In this document: positions 41,001 to 49,860 of the stretch, one piece after another
Numbering within the stretch: position 1 is the first letter of the stretch
How the letters are laid out: the number at the start of each line of letters is the position of its first letter
Assembly: GCF_963678635.1 (NCBI RefSeq)
Contig: NC_087064.1
Location: 45,179,346 to 45,243,345, forward strand
Origin: Symsagittifera roscoffensis
Lineage: Eukaryota; Xenacoelomorpha; Acoela; Convolutidae
Length of the DNA stretch: 64,000 bases
Reading direction: 5' to 3'
Made by a program: the position numbers and the translations under genes
Notes under the pieces: model-generated
Told to the model about the DNA's origin: nothing
Database searches by the model: none
The model's input: the letters and a program-made list of their open reading frames with translations, nothing else

Positions 41001-43293
41001 TCAACTAATTCTAATGAAATTTCCAAACTTACATATAGTTTGGACTGCAGGAAAAAATCTTGCATTACCAGACACCTTAAGTCGAAATACACCACCTGAA
41101 TTACTTACACGAAAAACAACAGTTGAAATACCCAAAAACATAAAATTCTACCTTGCAGAAAACGAAACATCACCCCGATTGGAATGCAAATATGCAGTAA
41201 AAACTGATATTGAACAATCACAAATAAATAGTTTACAACATTTCCCACTTTATTTAGATTGTCAAAATAATCATTATGAAGTTGATTTACTTGGAACATC
41301 AACTTTCAAACCAATCCCATATTCTCAATGGATAAAAAATAACACCCAACAAAAACGAACAAAACAACACCCGCCTAAAAAAGACCATTTTCCACTAATT
41401 GAAAAAGAAGATTTAACTGATAAAATAAATTTATCAGGACCACAAACAAATGATTCAAAATACACAATAAATCAAGTTTTTGACCTTCACGACCCACTTG
41501 ATACAATACCCTTATCTAAATTAGAAATCGAAAACATTTTTCTCCCCCCAACAGAAATAATTACAATTTCAACACTGAAACAATATCAAAACCTTGACCC
41601 AGTAATTCGACAACTGAAATCATGGCACAAATATAAAACTAAACCTATCAAAGCAGATTCAACCATTCTAGGAAACAAAACACTCCTCCGATACTTTCGC
41701 AAATTTAACAACACAACAATTAACGAAAATACAGACCTTTTAGAGTATAACCTGAATGAATCTACAGTTCCATGTCTCCCTTTAAGTATGATTCTTATAG
41801 CTTTTAATATTTCACATACACAAAATATTAAAGGACACTCTGGATCAGAAAAAACATATTCAAATTTTATACAAAACTTTTATTTCCCAAATGCACCAAT
41901 TTGGATAAAAGTACTATGCAATGACTGTATAGTATGTCAACTAAATAAACCTTACCCAAATCAAAAACAAATAGCACAAAAACAAGATTTTAAAGGACAA
42001 AGCTTGTACTTTAACCATCGTATCTCATTTGATACCAAAGGACCAATTTCACCCTCATCAGAAGGAAACTCCTACATTATGGTAATTGTTGACGCATTTA
42101 CACATTATGTAGCACTTAACCCAGTACCACATTGTAACGCTTATTACGCTTACACAACACTCTATGAACACTGGATAGCAAAATTCGGACTACCAGAAAT
42201 TTTAGTTACAGACAACGGTACAGAATTCATAAATAATGAAATTATCACACTATGTCATTTATATAACATTAAACACAAACCACGTACATCTCATGCACCT
42301 TGGACAAACGGCTTAGTCGAAGGTATGAACCGTTCATTACAAGAATATCTTAGATGTATCATCAACGGAAATGATACAAAATATACCGAATGGTCAGCAG
42401 ATGTAAAATTATTTCCCCTAGCATATAATTCACAAATTACGACAACTTTAGGAATGTCACCATACGAAATGGTTTTTAACCAAAAGCCACGCAAACCAAT
42501 AATGTTTACAGCAAATTCTCATAAAAACGCACAAGGTTATTGTCAACCAAATAAAGACTCAATTTGTTATAACCTACCTTTACATACACACGATGAAGAT
42601 CATTTTCATCACCCACAAATTCTTAAACTAGCCTCCGGTACACACACCGAATGGATTCTAAATAGAGATAAAAAACACAATGAAATTTATCAAAAAATAA
42701 CAAAAAAGTTATTACAAAGACAAAACATTAATGAACAAATCAATTCACGTTTTACACCAGCCTCCGAATTAAAAATTGGAACATTTGTTTTAATACCTAA
42801 TTTTAATACTCAAAAAGGAATTTCTAAAAAATTACAACCCCTTCGAAAAGGACCATACCAAATAATTGCAAAACCCACTGATGTCACATATAAAATTACC
42901 GACTCAAACAAAAAAGAAATCGTTCAACATCGAAACAACCTATTACCTTATTACCCAAAAGAATACGCACTCCGCCAATTAACTCAATTATATTCTTTCA
43001 CAGGATTAAAAATCATTCAAAATGAACCACATCTGAAAAACACAGAACAAAATGATAACCCCACCGAAAATCAAAACACAAAACCAACCGCCACCAAAAA
43101 CAATACACAAAACCATAAAGAATCTCCAAAACAAAGAAAAAATAGAAAAATGACCGAACAAATAATACCCCAAGAACAAATCGACAAATCAGAAAATAGA
43201 AAAACAACAAGACTCCGAAATCAACCACGTAAAAACTATAAAATATTCATCCCCCAATCTAAAATTTTAAAGAAAGTGGAATTTCAAAAGTAA
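35071..43293 (+). CDS. gag-pol: Gag-pol polyprotein of element B (2740 aa)
   Basis: One frame with no stop. Residues ~1-560 are N/Q-rich gag. A retrotransposon capsid spans ~590-790 (VFTGTDPEYSVEDYLNAV, LDGAAQKWF). A CCHC knuckle at ~840 (CNYCRRYGHSISEC) is followed by a long Asn/Arg/Ser/Tyr-rich low-complexity stretch, likely RNA-binding. The protease active site DSGAE is near 1229. RT follows with YLDD near 1736, RNase H with CDASNFGIG near 1884, then the integrase: HTQNIKGH and CIVC zinc domain near 2248, and D, D, E in FDTKG (~2320), TDNGTEF (~2380) and GLVEGMN (~2415). All catalytic residues are present. A single continuous gag-pol frame is less common than separate frames. Wobble positions are strongly A/T. 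Confidence 0.95.
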   Translation: MSSTHTPGEESPDDDEIFPFIVDATTDRGQHIFCKNLLLNLFEPGISPCKTEFPDVKIKRQIIDHYLKDICNITQQYGIYSIEFTSPNHNNRKYTIQTDDLDLEFSKVFSEYIKSIQYHNSQRANSIFTNEVFAIIYSYISILENEIPITNVSPTETSKHLRVRHEITLLSSYLNIIKENFTKDDVSQHTKHDLQKILAWFIIDYFTHNIDLIAQARKNFRPQNSNDDTAITEQSDYVWDPEWSHPAFISFPQTISSQAISTISYIRDYVKVIPLTIDATPLNYNTFLPDTQNNSLNSTVIHNENLNGTRNLTQQDIQTPSHFINEEIVHTTTTQQSISPIRPNLTTPRNTNPSQTQVTLQSTVKPSVAPKYSHMDYQTYRPMTIPSKTRKTFTRNNFTDHNYNYTHPSKTYNQPQRNFNQYTRSRNWDNPMTQPNSINFQTNPPQDHSENYPFFQQNKNKKQTSYQMDYLSSDDDFLQPDIFEPNTQEYRRQGIQKTRTNHRNFSPQPIDAQHQQPIQQQNLINTQSFQPIQQQNPMTAHSYQASQMQNEIPLPYYLQQHEITRNQLSNFSQMPNAAESLQMTMNPYLMGGSSITSNKPLMVFTGTDPEYSVEDYLNAVTANLILNIGPEPINTPLHQNWIHRRTALIQTTLDGAAQKWFSVLPLEIKSNWKRFTQEFSKMFDSERNKQQQRVLCNEIRRLPNETIKQIAVRIETLVRKAYSLNTHDYKNTKMTEILMMTLTPQLRKIAIKKRASHPSSIREPDLDFRKLVDKLEQAEITMKLEETENLKLQYVNRIETTPTNINNIQESETDLVEKITEILNIYEKNPNFKGKPSFKKWCNYCRRYGHSISECRQKQQDNQNKPQKYKEPNKSFYQYMKKDQNLPNKTVYSNNSSGKPLPNNTNYTRNQSPYNSSYRGRSPERRNTHNSSQNHYNRPNSRNNYSRSHSNTQRFVSRSNSQSRNNYYPNNQSRNSSYNRNRNYSYNRNRSYSNNRNQNYPNNQSRNNSYNRSNYNRPNNNYQNRSRNNSQNRHSSYNNRYRNYSQSPHRNNNNYNNSNNRHRSSTPKHQRQINQVQSNPETTSDPPGIDDTVTDTLQLNQINCTSSDSESDTENTLSINMIKVENDYESVIYEQPFSSHIYENQSEFLQNYYTTPINSTPTTQETNEINTTNQTNKNTKTKCLNTNHIYQNIQKEQPKEKIWTIPFLLESPRNKEFQPPDLEIDFLIDSGAESNIINIPTWNEIKTLHPKLTPLETSSKLATAQGSTLINYGKIQLFLLPTRTMEQSKILNKPFKQIFHITDIKYNIIGIPFISKYIPTINILNSKILIKDKYTKTKETSLTFFQRLNKQPPFFSKFYPIFNQQRKHLKPLSGNIYNFSIKQVHQYDKEQNKQKFYMSEFEFKPIHKFFKITISSIKYLKNSNSDIISLHVYNNTPYQVTLPLGLLGYCETNATISPIHEKAYRVNNILQLLDICQSTILNEELSINNIISNENRNTDYFTKTPYFKPTFNISNYTEDQQKFLTMFNFQHSQITQDEFEKLAKQLIKYSSVYATSKFDVGKISSSLHLPLKPDAVFKKQRASKVPIHLHDKVNRLLDILEQYNIISPVNKEEQPKGNTFINPVIILAKGESLKIVLDARYLNSLIDESKCNWPIEPIQVILTKINGKYFTTADMNSAYNQMPLDEQSRRLTQFVIGNQQYEFNRLFYGISIGPAAFSAFMSKIFRPLILKKNAITYLDDVFMQSQTKDEMFNVLEKYHQILQNENLKAAPDKSHFFLTRVKFLGHNIERKTITPLKSRIDAIQKLQPPTNKKKIQEFLGMLNFLSKYVYKMQLYLRPFYNILRQQNNFEWNTEHQTRFEEVKKLLTEQISNTIPDSNQPFYAMCDASNFGIGAALLQSHNGTNKMNLISANSRLFTQAELRLSTLMRECTAIIYTLTEYEFLILGSKHPTVLFTDHKPIIFLFTQKSNPNHRVYRFQLILMKFPNLHIVWTAGKNLALPDTLSRNTPPELLTRKTTVEIPKNIKFYLAENETSPRLECKYAVKTDIEQSQINSLQHFPLYLDCQNNHYEVDLLGTSTFKPIPYSQWIKNNTQQKRTKQHPPKKDHFPLIEKEDLTDKINLSGPQTNDSKYTINQVFDLHDPLDTIPLSKLEIENIFLPPTEIITISTLKQYQNLDPVIRQLKSWHKYKTKPIKADSTILGNKTLLRYFRKFNNTTINENTDLLEYNLNESTVPCLPLSMILIAFNISHTQNIKGHSGSEKTYSNFIQNFYFPNAPIWIKVLCNDCIVCQLNKPYPNQKQIAQKQDFKGQSLYFNHRISFDTKGPISPSSEGNSYIMVIVDAFTHYVALNPVPHCNAYYAYTTLYEHWIAKFGLPEILVTDNGTEFINNEIITLCHLYNIKHKPRTSHAPWTNGLVEGMNRSLQEYLRCIINGNDTKYTEWSADVKLFPLAYNSQITTTLGMSPYEMVFNQKPRKPIMFTANSHKNAQGYCQPNKDSICYNLPLHTHDEDHFHHPQILKLASGTHTEWILNRDKKHNEIYQKITKKLLQRQNINEQINSRFTPASELKIGTFVLIPNFNTQKGISKKLQPLRKGPYQIIAKPTDVTYKITDSNKKEIVQHRNNLLPYYPKEYALRQLTQLYSFTGLKIIQNEPHLKNTEQNDNPTENQNTKPTATKNNTQNHKESPKQRKNRKMTEQIIPQEQIDKSENRKTTRLRNQPRKNYKIFIPQSKILKKVEFQK

Positions 43294-43891
43294 TTTTAAC
43301 ATTTGCTTCACAATCTTGAAACCTCCGAAACATTTTTCATTTACATTTTTCAAAATAACATGCTGACAAGTACGTAATAATTCTAGTTCAAAATAGACCA
43401 ATAGGATTCATCCAATCCGTCACTTTCTCTAACTCAAACTAAGACCAATTAGACGAATCATATAGAACTCCAGGCACATCTATAACTATAACTTTACGAC
43501 CTCCAGGTCAAAAATAAGCAAACCACTCCAACTTGACAACTAAAATAAATATCACCATAATACCGTACCCCTCCCTTATCTAATAACCCAAAGATCAACA
43601 ATATTTCCCCAACTCAGACCACGAATACCCCCAAAACAAATTTGTTAACTTAGCCTAAAGTAACAAAATGAACATTTTAATTAGCCTAAAGTATAAAAAT
43701 CTCACCATACCCCGGATCATTTGACAAACAAAAATAAAGAAAAAGACGACCTCCCAGTCACCATGAAAATTGCCCCCAACAATTTTTTACAAAACTCAAC
43801 CCACTTGTCAAAAAACTAATAAATAAATCCGACCACACTAGAAAATCGCCTCAAACAGCAAAAAATATTCGACCAAGAGATCATTTCTTAA
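43294..43891 (+). other. Spacer between gag-pol and the small membrane ORFs of element B
   Basis: About 600 bp with no good frame. The 13-mer ttagcctaaagta occurs twice (near 43650 and 43681). Splice acceptors for downstream messages may lie here; none is outstanding. Confidence 0.5.
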
Positions 43892-44122
43892 ATGCTCTTC
43901 TCTCAATCAGTTACTCAAATACTCATAAATCTTAAACATTTTTTTACAATACTTGAAACCTTTATAATATTTCTTTTTGATATACTTGAATCTTTTCTAA
44001 TAATCCTAATCATTTTTTGTAACATTTTTTTAATTTTCTACACTATACTCGAACTATTCCTCCAACTTTCCAAAACCCTTGATTACATCCACAGGTACGA
44101 GTCATATAACTTGTCTAAATGA
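43892..44122 (+). CDS. Small hydrophobic membrane ORF 1 of element B (76 aa)
   Basis: Almost the whole product is hydrophobic (FIIFLFDILESFLIILIIFCNIFLIFYTILEL), predicting two membrane helices or one long one. Its TGA overlaps the ATG of the next ORF in the tetranucleotide ATGA, suggesting coupled translation. Function unknown; viroporin-like size, but that is speculation. An AT-rich sequence can give such frames by chance. Confidence 0.4.
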   Translation: MLFSQSVTQILINLKHFFTILETFIIFLFDILESFLIILIIFCNIFLIFYTILELFLQLSKTLDYIHRYESYNLSK

Positions 44123-44307
44123 TACGAACAATTTTCAGTAGAACCGATATTTTTTTATTGTTTGTAATTTTCATAACATTTTTATCATCCCTCATTTTGA
44201 CAATATGTAAATGTATAAAGAAAGCAATCTTCACATTTGCCCTAGCAACAATCCTTCTAATTCTTTTTTTGGAAGAATACTATAATAAACATAAACCTTC
44301 CCACTAA
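44119..44307 (+). CDS. Small hydrophobic membrane ORF 2 of element B (62 aa)
   Basis: Two hydrophobic stretches (IFLLFVIFITFLSSLILTIC and IFTFALATILLILFL) separated by a basic CKCIKKA segment, consistent with a hairpin membrane protein. Begins in the ATGA overlap with the previous ORF and ends at TAA 44305-44307. No family recognised. Confidence 0.4.
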   Translation: MIRTIFSRTDIFLLFVIFITFLSSLILTICKCIKKAIFTFALATILLILFLEEYYNKHKPSH

Positions 44308-44312
44308 AGTAA

Positions 44313-45449
44313 CAATTCAAAAATCCATCAAAAATTGCTACCCAACAGTCACAGAATCAGTCTTCACCGACATCATCCCAAGATAACCAAACACCACCTT
44401 CAACTACTCAAAATCCTCAAACATCTACACGAATTTCTTTTCAAGACAATCCATACACTTTTGAAGAACGACATGCTCGTTTATCAGAACCACTAGAACC
44501 AGTTCAACGACAAGCACCTCTAAGCGAACCAACATATAACCTATACCCAACACTACCACAAGAACTAAGTAGAATAAGAAATCCTAGTCAAAACCAAAAT
44601 ACAGTCGAAATAAATAGACAAATTATACATCCTCGACGAAACAGAAATTTTCAAACTCCCCGAGTTCATTTTGATATACCTCAATCCCCATCACAAAACA
44701 CTCCAGAAAACCCCATTGGTATATCCCCAGAAACCCCTACGCTTCTTTCACAACGTAGCACCTCAAGCCTACCATCAGATTACTTAGGTTCAACACCAAC
44801 ATCTGAACAAATACGTGAAAATCCCTTTAACCCCCCAAACCAAGCATCACGACTACCATATTGGACAACACATTCATTTACACAAGGTGAATTAAATTTA
44901 GTCAATGACCCAATAGATATTTCTACGGATACAACAACATCCTCATCACTACCAGAAACATTATCACTACCATCAACACCATCAATAAGCCAGATTTCAC
45001 CACCACTTTTTAACTTAAATTTTCCAAATAATCTCGACGCCAGATATCGAGAACAATCATCAATAAATATTCCTTTAAGACTAGATTGGAATTTATTTAC
45101 AGCACCTCCACCATTATTTGGACAACATCAAGAAAGTAACCGCCTTCATAACTGGGCACTTAATAGATTACAATATCGCCAAGATATTCACAACGATATC
45201 CGTGATCACAATATTCAAATACTCCAACAAAACAGTTTACAATTAAAGTTTGAAATCACAGTTAAGTTAAATAATATTACCCAACATCCCTACCCATTAA
45301 ATCCACCTAACATAACAGCTCAATCACTACCACTACCGTTTATAACTACTGAAGTAATATACAAATACGACAGATATACCAAAAACACAATTGGCTACAT
45401 TACATTTTATAATCCATACTCAGGATTATCATACACATGTATATTCTAA
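44313..45449 (+). CDS. ATG-less 378-codon open frame of element B
   Basis: Open from after TAA 44310-44312 to TAA 45447-45449 without an ATG near its start, so standard gene finding misses it. The first half is Pro/Ser/Thr/Gln-rich; the second half is more ordered (LRLDWNLFTAPPPLFGQHQE, then a Thr/Ile/Tyr-rich end with GYITFYNPYSGLSY). Codon use matches gag-pol and envelope ORFs. Good acceptor-like AGs are at 44348 (cccaacag) and 44360. It is most easily explained as a downstream exon joined by splicing to an upstream ATG. It overlaps the envelope ORF by 13 nt in another frame. Function unknown. Confidence 0.6.
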   Translation, partial: QFKNPSKIATQQSQNQSSPTSSQDNQTPPSTTQNPQTSTRISFQDNPYTFEERHARLSEPLEPVQRQAPLSEPTYNLYPTLPQELSRIRNPSQNQNTVEINRQIIHPRRNRNFQTPRVHFDIPQSPSQNTPENPIGISPETPTLLSQRSTSSLPSDYLGSTPTSEQIRENPFNPPNQASRLPYWTTHSFTQGELNLVNDPIDISTDTTTSSSLPETLSLPSTPSISQISPPLFNLNFPNNLDARYREQSSINIPLRLDWNLFTAPPPLFGQHQESNRLHNWALNRLQYRQDIHNDIRDHNIQILQQNSLQLKFEITVKLNNITQHPYPLNPPNITAQSLPLPFITTEVIYKYDRYTKNTIGYITFYNPYSGLSYTCIF

Positions 45450-48055
45450 AATTATTAATTTTTCTCCAACTCCTTTTTCTAGTAATCTCAAATCAAAACA
45501 TAAACCCTTCCCCTCGTACAGGACCACAAGATTTATTAGTAACACATTACGATTGTGAAGAAAATGAACAAAAAACACTACATAAATATGCAATAAATCA
45601 AGTATCACAATGTGAAACAGAACCACAAGCTATCGAAACCACAGATGTAATAGCAACACTCTATTCAAAAGCCCGAGCAACAACAGTTACAGGTTATAAA
45701 TTCACAGCAACATTTTCCGAAAAGAAAGTACATTGTTCACAAGTCTCGAACGGAAACAAAAACCGACTTGACCATGAATCATTCTATCAAAGTAATATAG
45801 AACGTCTTTTACATCTCAATCCCGACGATTGTAAAAATGAATTACTTAGACTAAACATCACACGAAATAAAAACTCCCAAAGAAAGTTAGTTAATTTTCA
45901 AGTTTTTCCAGACTCTGTACATCAATCACAACTTGAAAGACACCAAGGACATATAAAACTAGACGAAAAATACCCGTATAACGGCGCACACGGACGATTA
46001 ACCTATGACCTACACGATAAACATTGGATACCACACATTGGTATAAATGACCCATCAAACTGCAAAGCAGACACAAAAAATAAAGGATACCAAGAAATAA
46101 TGTTTTTCGATTGGAAAATACAACTCGAAAAAATACAACTAACACGAGATTTATCAGATAATACAATGATCTATCAAGGAATCCGATTACCTTGTAAAAA
46201 TGATCAAGGTTATTGCGACCCTACAACGAGAACACAAGCAACAATTGTTTGGTTCCCCGAAGATACATGTACAACATTTCAAGTAGCAAAAATACACGCT
46301 CGTATGATAAAATTTCACGAAAAATATTTTATACAATCAATTCCATATGAACAAGTCCATCCATCACGAAAACTAAGTTCTAATTTTAGAAACATAGACA
46401 ATATAGAAAATAAATTGACACGTTTTCAAATATATCAAGAAACAGAACTTGCATGTAAATACAGGAATCCACTTCACAGAACACAATACTCTGAAATATT
46501 AGTTGAATACGAAAAAGGATTCGACATGACCACTGGAAAAGTAAAAATCGACCCATATGCCACAGGTCATCCTCCAAACGAAGGAACATCCTATATACCA
46601 GTTAATTTTGAAAAAAGCAACGGACAACCTGGTGGACATCTAAAACCCCATGACACCAGAAGCACACGCTTACAAGAATTATCACTAATGAATGCTACAT
46701 ATTTCGGTAATATCCACTATGATATTCATTTAGATATGAAACTAGATTATACAATTAGCCGAATTTTTCAAGAAATGTCCTTCTCCGAATTAGAAACACT
46801 ACACCAACTATGCGAATTAGAACGAACACAAATATTACAATCACTTGCACTAGCAGTATTAAAAATACCCTATGCAGGATACTTATTATCTGGAAATAGA
46901 TCAAATTTTTTAGACTATGAAGGAAACATCTTATGGTTTTATACTTGTACTAAAAAAGTATCACCACTATACGTTTTTGAAGATAAACGATGTTATAAAA
47001 GAATCCCTATCTTTTATAAGAATAAAGTACATTTCGTGGATACACTTTCACGAAGAACCTATTTCTGGGATACCGCAGTCTCATGTGGATCAGAAAACAG
47101 CCACAATGTAGTACAACTAAACCCTGATGAAAATAAATATTATCTTCTCACTCCATATCCCACATTAATGCAATCACTCAAAAAATTTTCACCAGAAAGC
47201 ATTCGCGCTATTGCTCGAAACCCAAATATAGACTTACAATCAATAGGAATCTATTCAAAATCAGATATTCAACATCACATTAGAACACAACAATTCCAAG
47301 AATTATTAACACAAATGGACACTATACAAAGACAATCAATAGACCAAAATTTACGCAAACTTGCAGAAACCGCAGGATTTGCCGATATCTACACGCAAGA
47401 CTATAGCGGATATTTTAAAGACATTAAAGATTATATATATCTAAACGGTGAAAAATACCGTCCCCAAGATATATCACCAATTAACATTTTTAGCTTTGTT
47501 ACACTCAAAAATGAGATCCTCGATTTTCTAGGATGGCCCTATTACATCTTAGAAAAATTGACTATTTTATACGCAATGTTTAACTTTATTGGATTTCTTT
47601 TCTCACTTTTAAAAGGAATCTACAACACATGTGCTATACACACACAAGTAAACAGACAAGCAAGCGTAGCACGCATACTCTTTGCAGGATTTTTTGGAAT
47701 CTTTTCTACATCTATAAACAAAATTCTTTTAGACGCACAAATAAAAGAATATAACACAAAAATAGCAACACGACAAAATACATACGACGAAGAACATAAC
47801 AATGTAGACATAACGCCAACGGCACCACAACTACCACCCCTACCAAATAACCATCCACTATCCCTAGTCCCACGAAATTTTCGAAATTTAGCCATCACAC
47901 ATAATCCAAATTTTCGACTCACCACATCACAAAGTCCCATCCAACATATAATGACACACCAGTCACAAGATCAAAATACTTATGAACAAATTATTGAACA
48001 ACCCCATACCACCGCTTTTCAGTCTCAAAATAATCATTTTTTTAGCCCACGATGA
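45437..48055 (+). CDS. env: Envelope-like glycoprotein of element B (872 aa)
   Basis: Starts with a clear signal peptide (MYILKLLIFLQLLFLVIS). The ectodomain has many Cys and several N-X-S/T sites. Residues ~460-560 (CELERTQIL, AGYLLSGNRSNFLDYEG, then a Cys-flanked ordered part) resemble the glycoproteins of chuvirus-like negative-strand RNA viruses, which have been captured by arthropod LTR elements; this is pattern recognition, not a search. A hydrophobic membrane region lies at ~690-730 (WPYYILEKLTILYAMFNFIGFLFSLL), followed by a second hydrophobic stretch and a long cytoplasmic tail rich in Pro/Asn/Gln. Its TGA overlaps the next ATG in ATGA. Membrane fusion during cell-to-cell spread is the likely role. 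Confidence 0.7.
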   Translation: MYILKLLIFLQLLFLVISNQNINPSPRTGPQDLLVTHYDCEENEQKTLHKYAINQVSQCETEPQAIETTDVIATLYSKARATTVTGYKFTATFSEKKVHCSQVSNGNKNRLDHESFYQSNIERLLHLNPDDCKNELLRLNITRNKNSQRKLVNFQVFPDSVHQSQLERHQGHIKLDEKYPYNGAHGRLTYDLHDKHWIPHIGINDPSNCKADTKNKGYQEIMFFDWKIQLEKIQLTRDLSDNTMIYQGIRLPCKNDQGYCDPTTRTQATIVWFPEDTCTTFQVAKIHARMIKFHEKYFIQSIPYEQVHPSRKLSSNFRNIDNIENKLTRFQIYQETELACKYRNPLHRTQYSEILVEYEKGFDMTTGKVKIDPYATGHPPNEGTSYIPVNFEKSNGQPGGHLKPHDTRSTRLQELSLMNATYFGNIHYDIHLDMKLDYTISRIFQEMSFSELETLHQLCELERTQILQSLALAVLKIPYAGYLLSGNRSNFLDYEGNILWFYTCTKKVSPLYVFEDKRCYKRIPIFYKNKVHFVDTLSRRTYFWDTAVSCGSENSHNVVQLNPDENKYYLLTPYPTLMQSLKKFSPESIRAIARNPNIDLQSIGIYSKSDIQHHIRTQQFQELLTQMDTIQRQSIDQNLRKLAETAGFADIYTQDYSGYFKDIKDYIYLNGEKYRPQDISPINIFSFVTLKNEILDFLGWPYYILEKLTILYAMFNFIGFLFSLLKGIYNTCAIHTQVNRQASVARILFAGFFGIFSTSINKILLDAQIKEYNTKIATRQNTYDEEHNNVDITPTAPQLPPLPNNHPLSLVPRNFRNLAITHNPNFRLTTSQSPIQHIMTHQSQDQNTYEQIIEQPHTTAFQSQNNHFFSPR

Positions 48056-49857
48056 GCCGCCAACTTGGATCACTACACCGATCAAATTCCCACCCAACCA
48101 ATCTTACTTCTCCAATCCCAATAATACCACTTTTTGCTTTTCCGCCACCCGATTTTCCATCTAGTAATGTAACATCAGGCATGAATTCCGACACTAATTC
48201 ACACATCTCAGTTTTATATTCCATCTCACAACTCAATAACCCGAATATTGAAACCCCCGATGAATTTGCCGACTCAGAACCATCCCCATCCAATAATTTT
48301 CATAACTCTTCTAATTTTTCTCAACCCCCTTTTCAACCCATATTATCCAATAACCCTGACCCAATCACTCCCACACCCTCTTATGCTTCCCAAGTTACCC
48401 CAACCTACTCCTCATACCATTCTGACCAATCATCTCATTCTCCAGACACCCCCCGAATCTCCCCAGAGCTAGATAATTTTATTACCCTTCAACAACAACC
48501 CTACCACCTTAATACTCTAACCATAAACCAAATCTCCTCCACAATAAATTCATCCAACCCCCCTACCCCTACACCCTCTTCAAATTATACTGAATCATTA
48601 GCACCATCATCCACATCAACTGAATCTTCACTCAACACTAATAGAGCTTACCGCACTTTTAAAAGAAAGTTCCCCAACCATCCTTTCCCAGCAAAACCAG
48701 GAACAGCCCGTGAATACATCAACCACCCCAAGCATACTAACACAAAAGAATTTTTAGCCATCACCTTACCCTCATTCCCACAATACACCTTAAACACCCC
48801 CCACGACACTAACGAAACACGCAACTTTGTAGATGAATACGTTTTAATGCCCACTCTCTCTTGGACCTCATATTATCATTTTACTAACCCTCTTTGCTTA
48901 CCTTTATCTAACACTCACATCGATATAGAGCGAAATACGGACATGCTATATCGACTCACTACACCACTAACCGCTAGACAATTTACTTACGTTGGATATA
49001 AAAAATCACTAAAAACACACACTGCACCTAGAGCTAACGAATATACACTCGAATACTATGATCACAACATCATCAGAGCTAACCAATATCAATTCTTAGA
49101 CGACGATCGCTTCGCTAATCCACAAATTACCGAGAAATTTTTCATCAAGACACCATATATATTTACACTAAACATCTTCGACCGAAAGTTTGATCACATT
49201 ATTTCAGAAGCACTAACAGACACACAAGCATACGAAAGTTTTAAAGAACGCTTCCAAATATTTTCACTAACCTTTCATTTCCTTGCACCACACGAAAGAG
49301 ATTTACACTGCTCACACGATATTATGTTGCGCACTAAACAAACCCACACATATAGTTATTATCGCTTCATCCAAAATCACTTTGACCTACACACACCCTC
49401 TAGACAACCACACCATCGTTTTCAATTCATTAATTCCAAATACACTTCACCATTTTTCCTAAATTTCACATATTGTATTAAAGACACTAACCTCCATGGT
49501 ATTCTTCGTAATTATGACCCCATAACCCAAATGTACATCTTCTGTCCCATCACCAAGACCTTCAACGCCGAAGAATCCCGACCCTTCCTTATCCCGCACG
49601 AGTTTGTACAACCTATAGAAATCCCAATTTTAGAATTCATCCACAACACTAAATTCAATCACAAATTATTTAATCTAATCCAAAACACACCTTATGAGTT
49701 TGCAGTTGGCACTGAAGAACTAACCACTATTAAGGCACTTCAATTGCTTTGGCCACTGCTTCAGACTAAAAATATCATCCGCATCTTAGCTAAACTACTA
49801 ACAACTTCAGAACTAATTCACGACATCTTCCCCCACGGTTTTTCCCCCGACGACTAA
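48052..49857 (+). CDS. Orphan 601-aa ORF of element B
   Basis: Begins in an ATGA overlap with the envelope stop and ends at TAA 49855-49857. The first ~200 residues are Pro/Ser/Thr/Asn-rich. From ~210 the protein is ordered and aromatic-rich (RTFKRKFPNHPFPAKPG, then LSWTSYYHFTNPLCLPLS and similar), with no membrane segment. I recognise no family. A strong splice donor (cag|gtaagt) lies four bases after the stop. Wobble use is less A/T-biased than in gag-pol, with many C-ending codons, hinting at a different origin. Confidence 0.7.
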   Translation: MSRQLGSLHRSNSHPTNLTSPIPIIPLFAFPPPDFPSSNVTSGMNSDTNSHISVLYSISQLNNPNIETPDEFADSEPSPSNNFHNSSNFSQPPFQPILSNNPDPITPTPSYASQVTPTYSSYHSDQSSHSPDTPRISPELDNFITLQQQPYHLNTLTINQISSTINSSNPPTPTPSSNYTESLAPSSTSTESSLNTNRAYRTFKRKFPNHPFPAKPGTAREYINHPKHTNTKEFLAITLPSFPQYTLNTPHDTNETRNFVDEYVLMPTLSWTSYYHFTNPLCLPLSNTHIDIERNTDMLYRLTTPLTARQFTYVGYKKSLKTHTAPRANEYTLEYYDHNIIRANQYQFLDDDRFANPQITEKFFIKTPYIFTLNIFDRKFDHIISEALTDTQAYESFKERFQIFSLTFHFLAPHERDLHCSHDIMLRTKQTHTYSYYRFIQNHFDLHTPSRQPHHRFQFINSKYTSPFFLNFTYCIKDTNLHGILRNYDPITQMYIFCPITKTFNAEESRPFLIPHEFVQPIEIPILEFIHNTKFNHKLFNLIQNTPYEFAVGTEELTTIKALQLLWPLLQTKNIIRILAKLLTTSELIHDIFPHGFSPDD

Positions 49858-49860
49858 CAG

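Noticed and set aside
48042-48293. Minus-strand frame opposite the start of the orphan ORF
   Set aside because: A shadow of the Pro/Ser-rich coding strand with no start context or family features.
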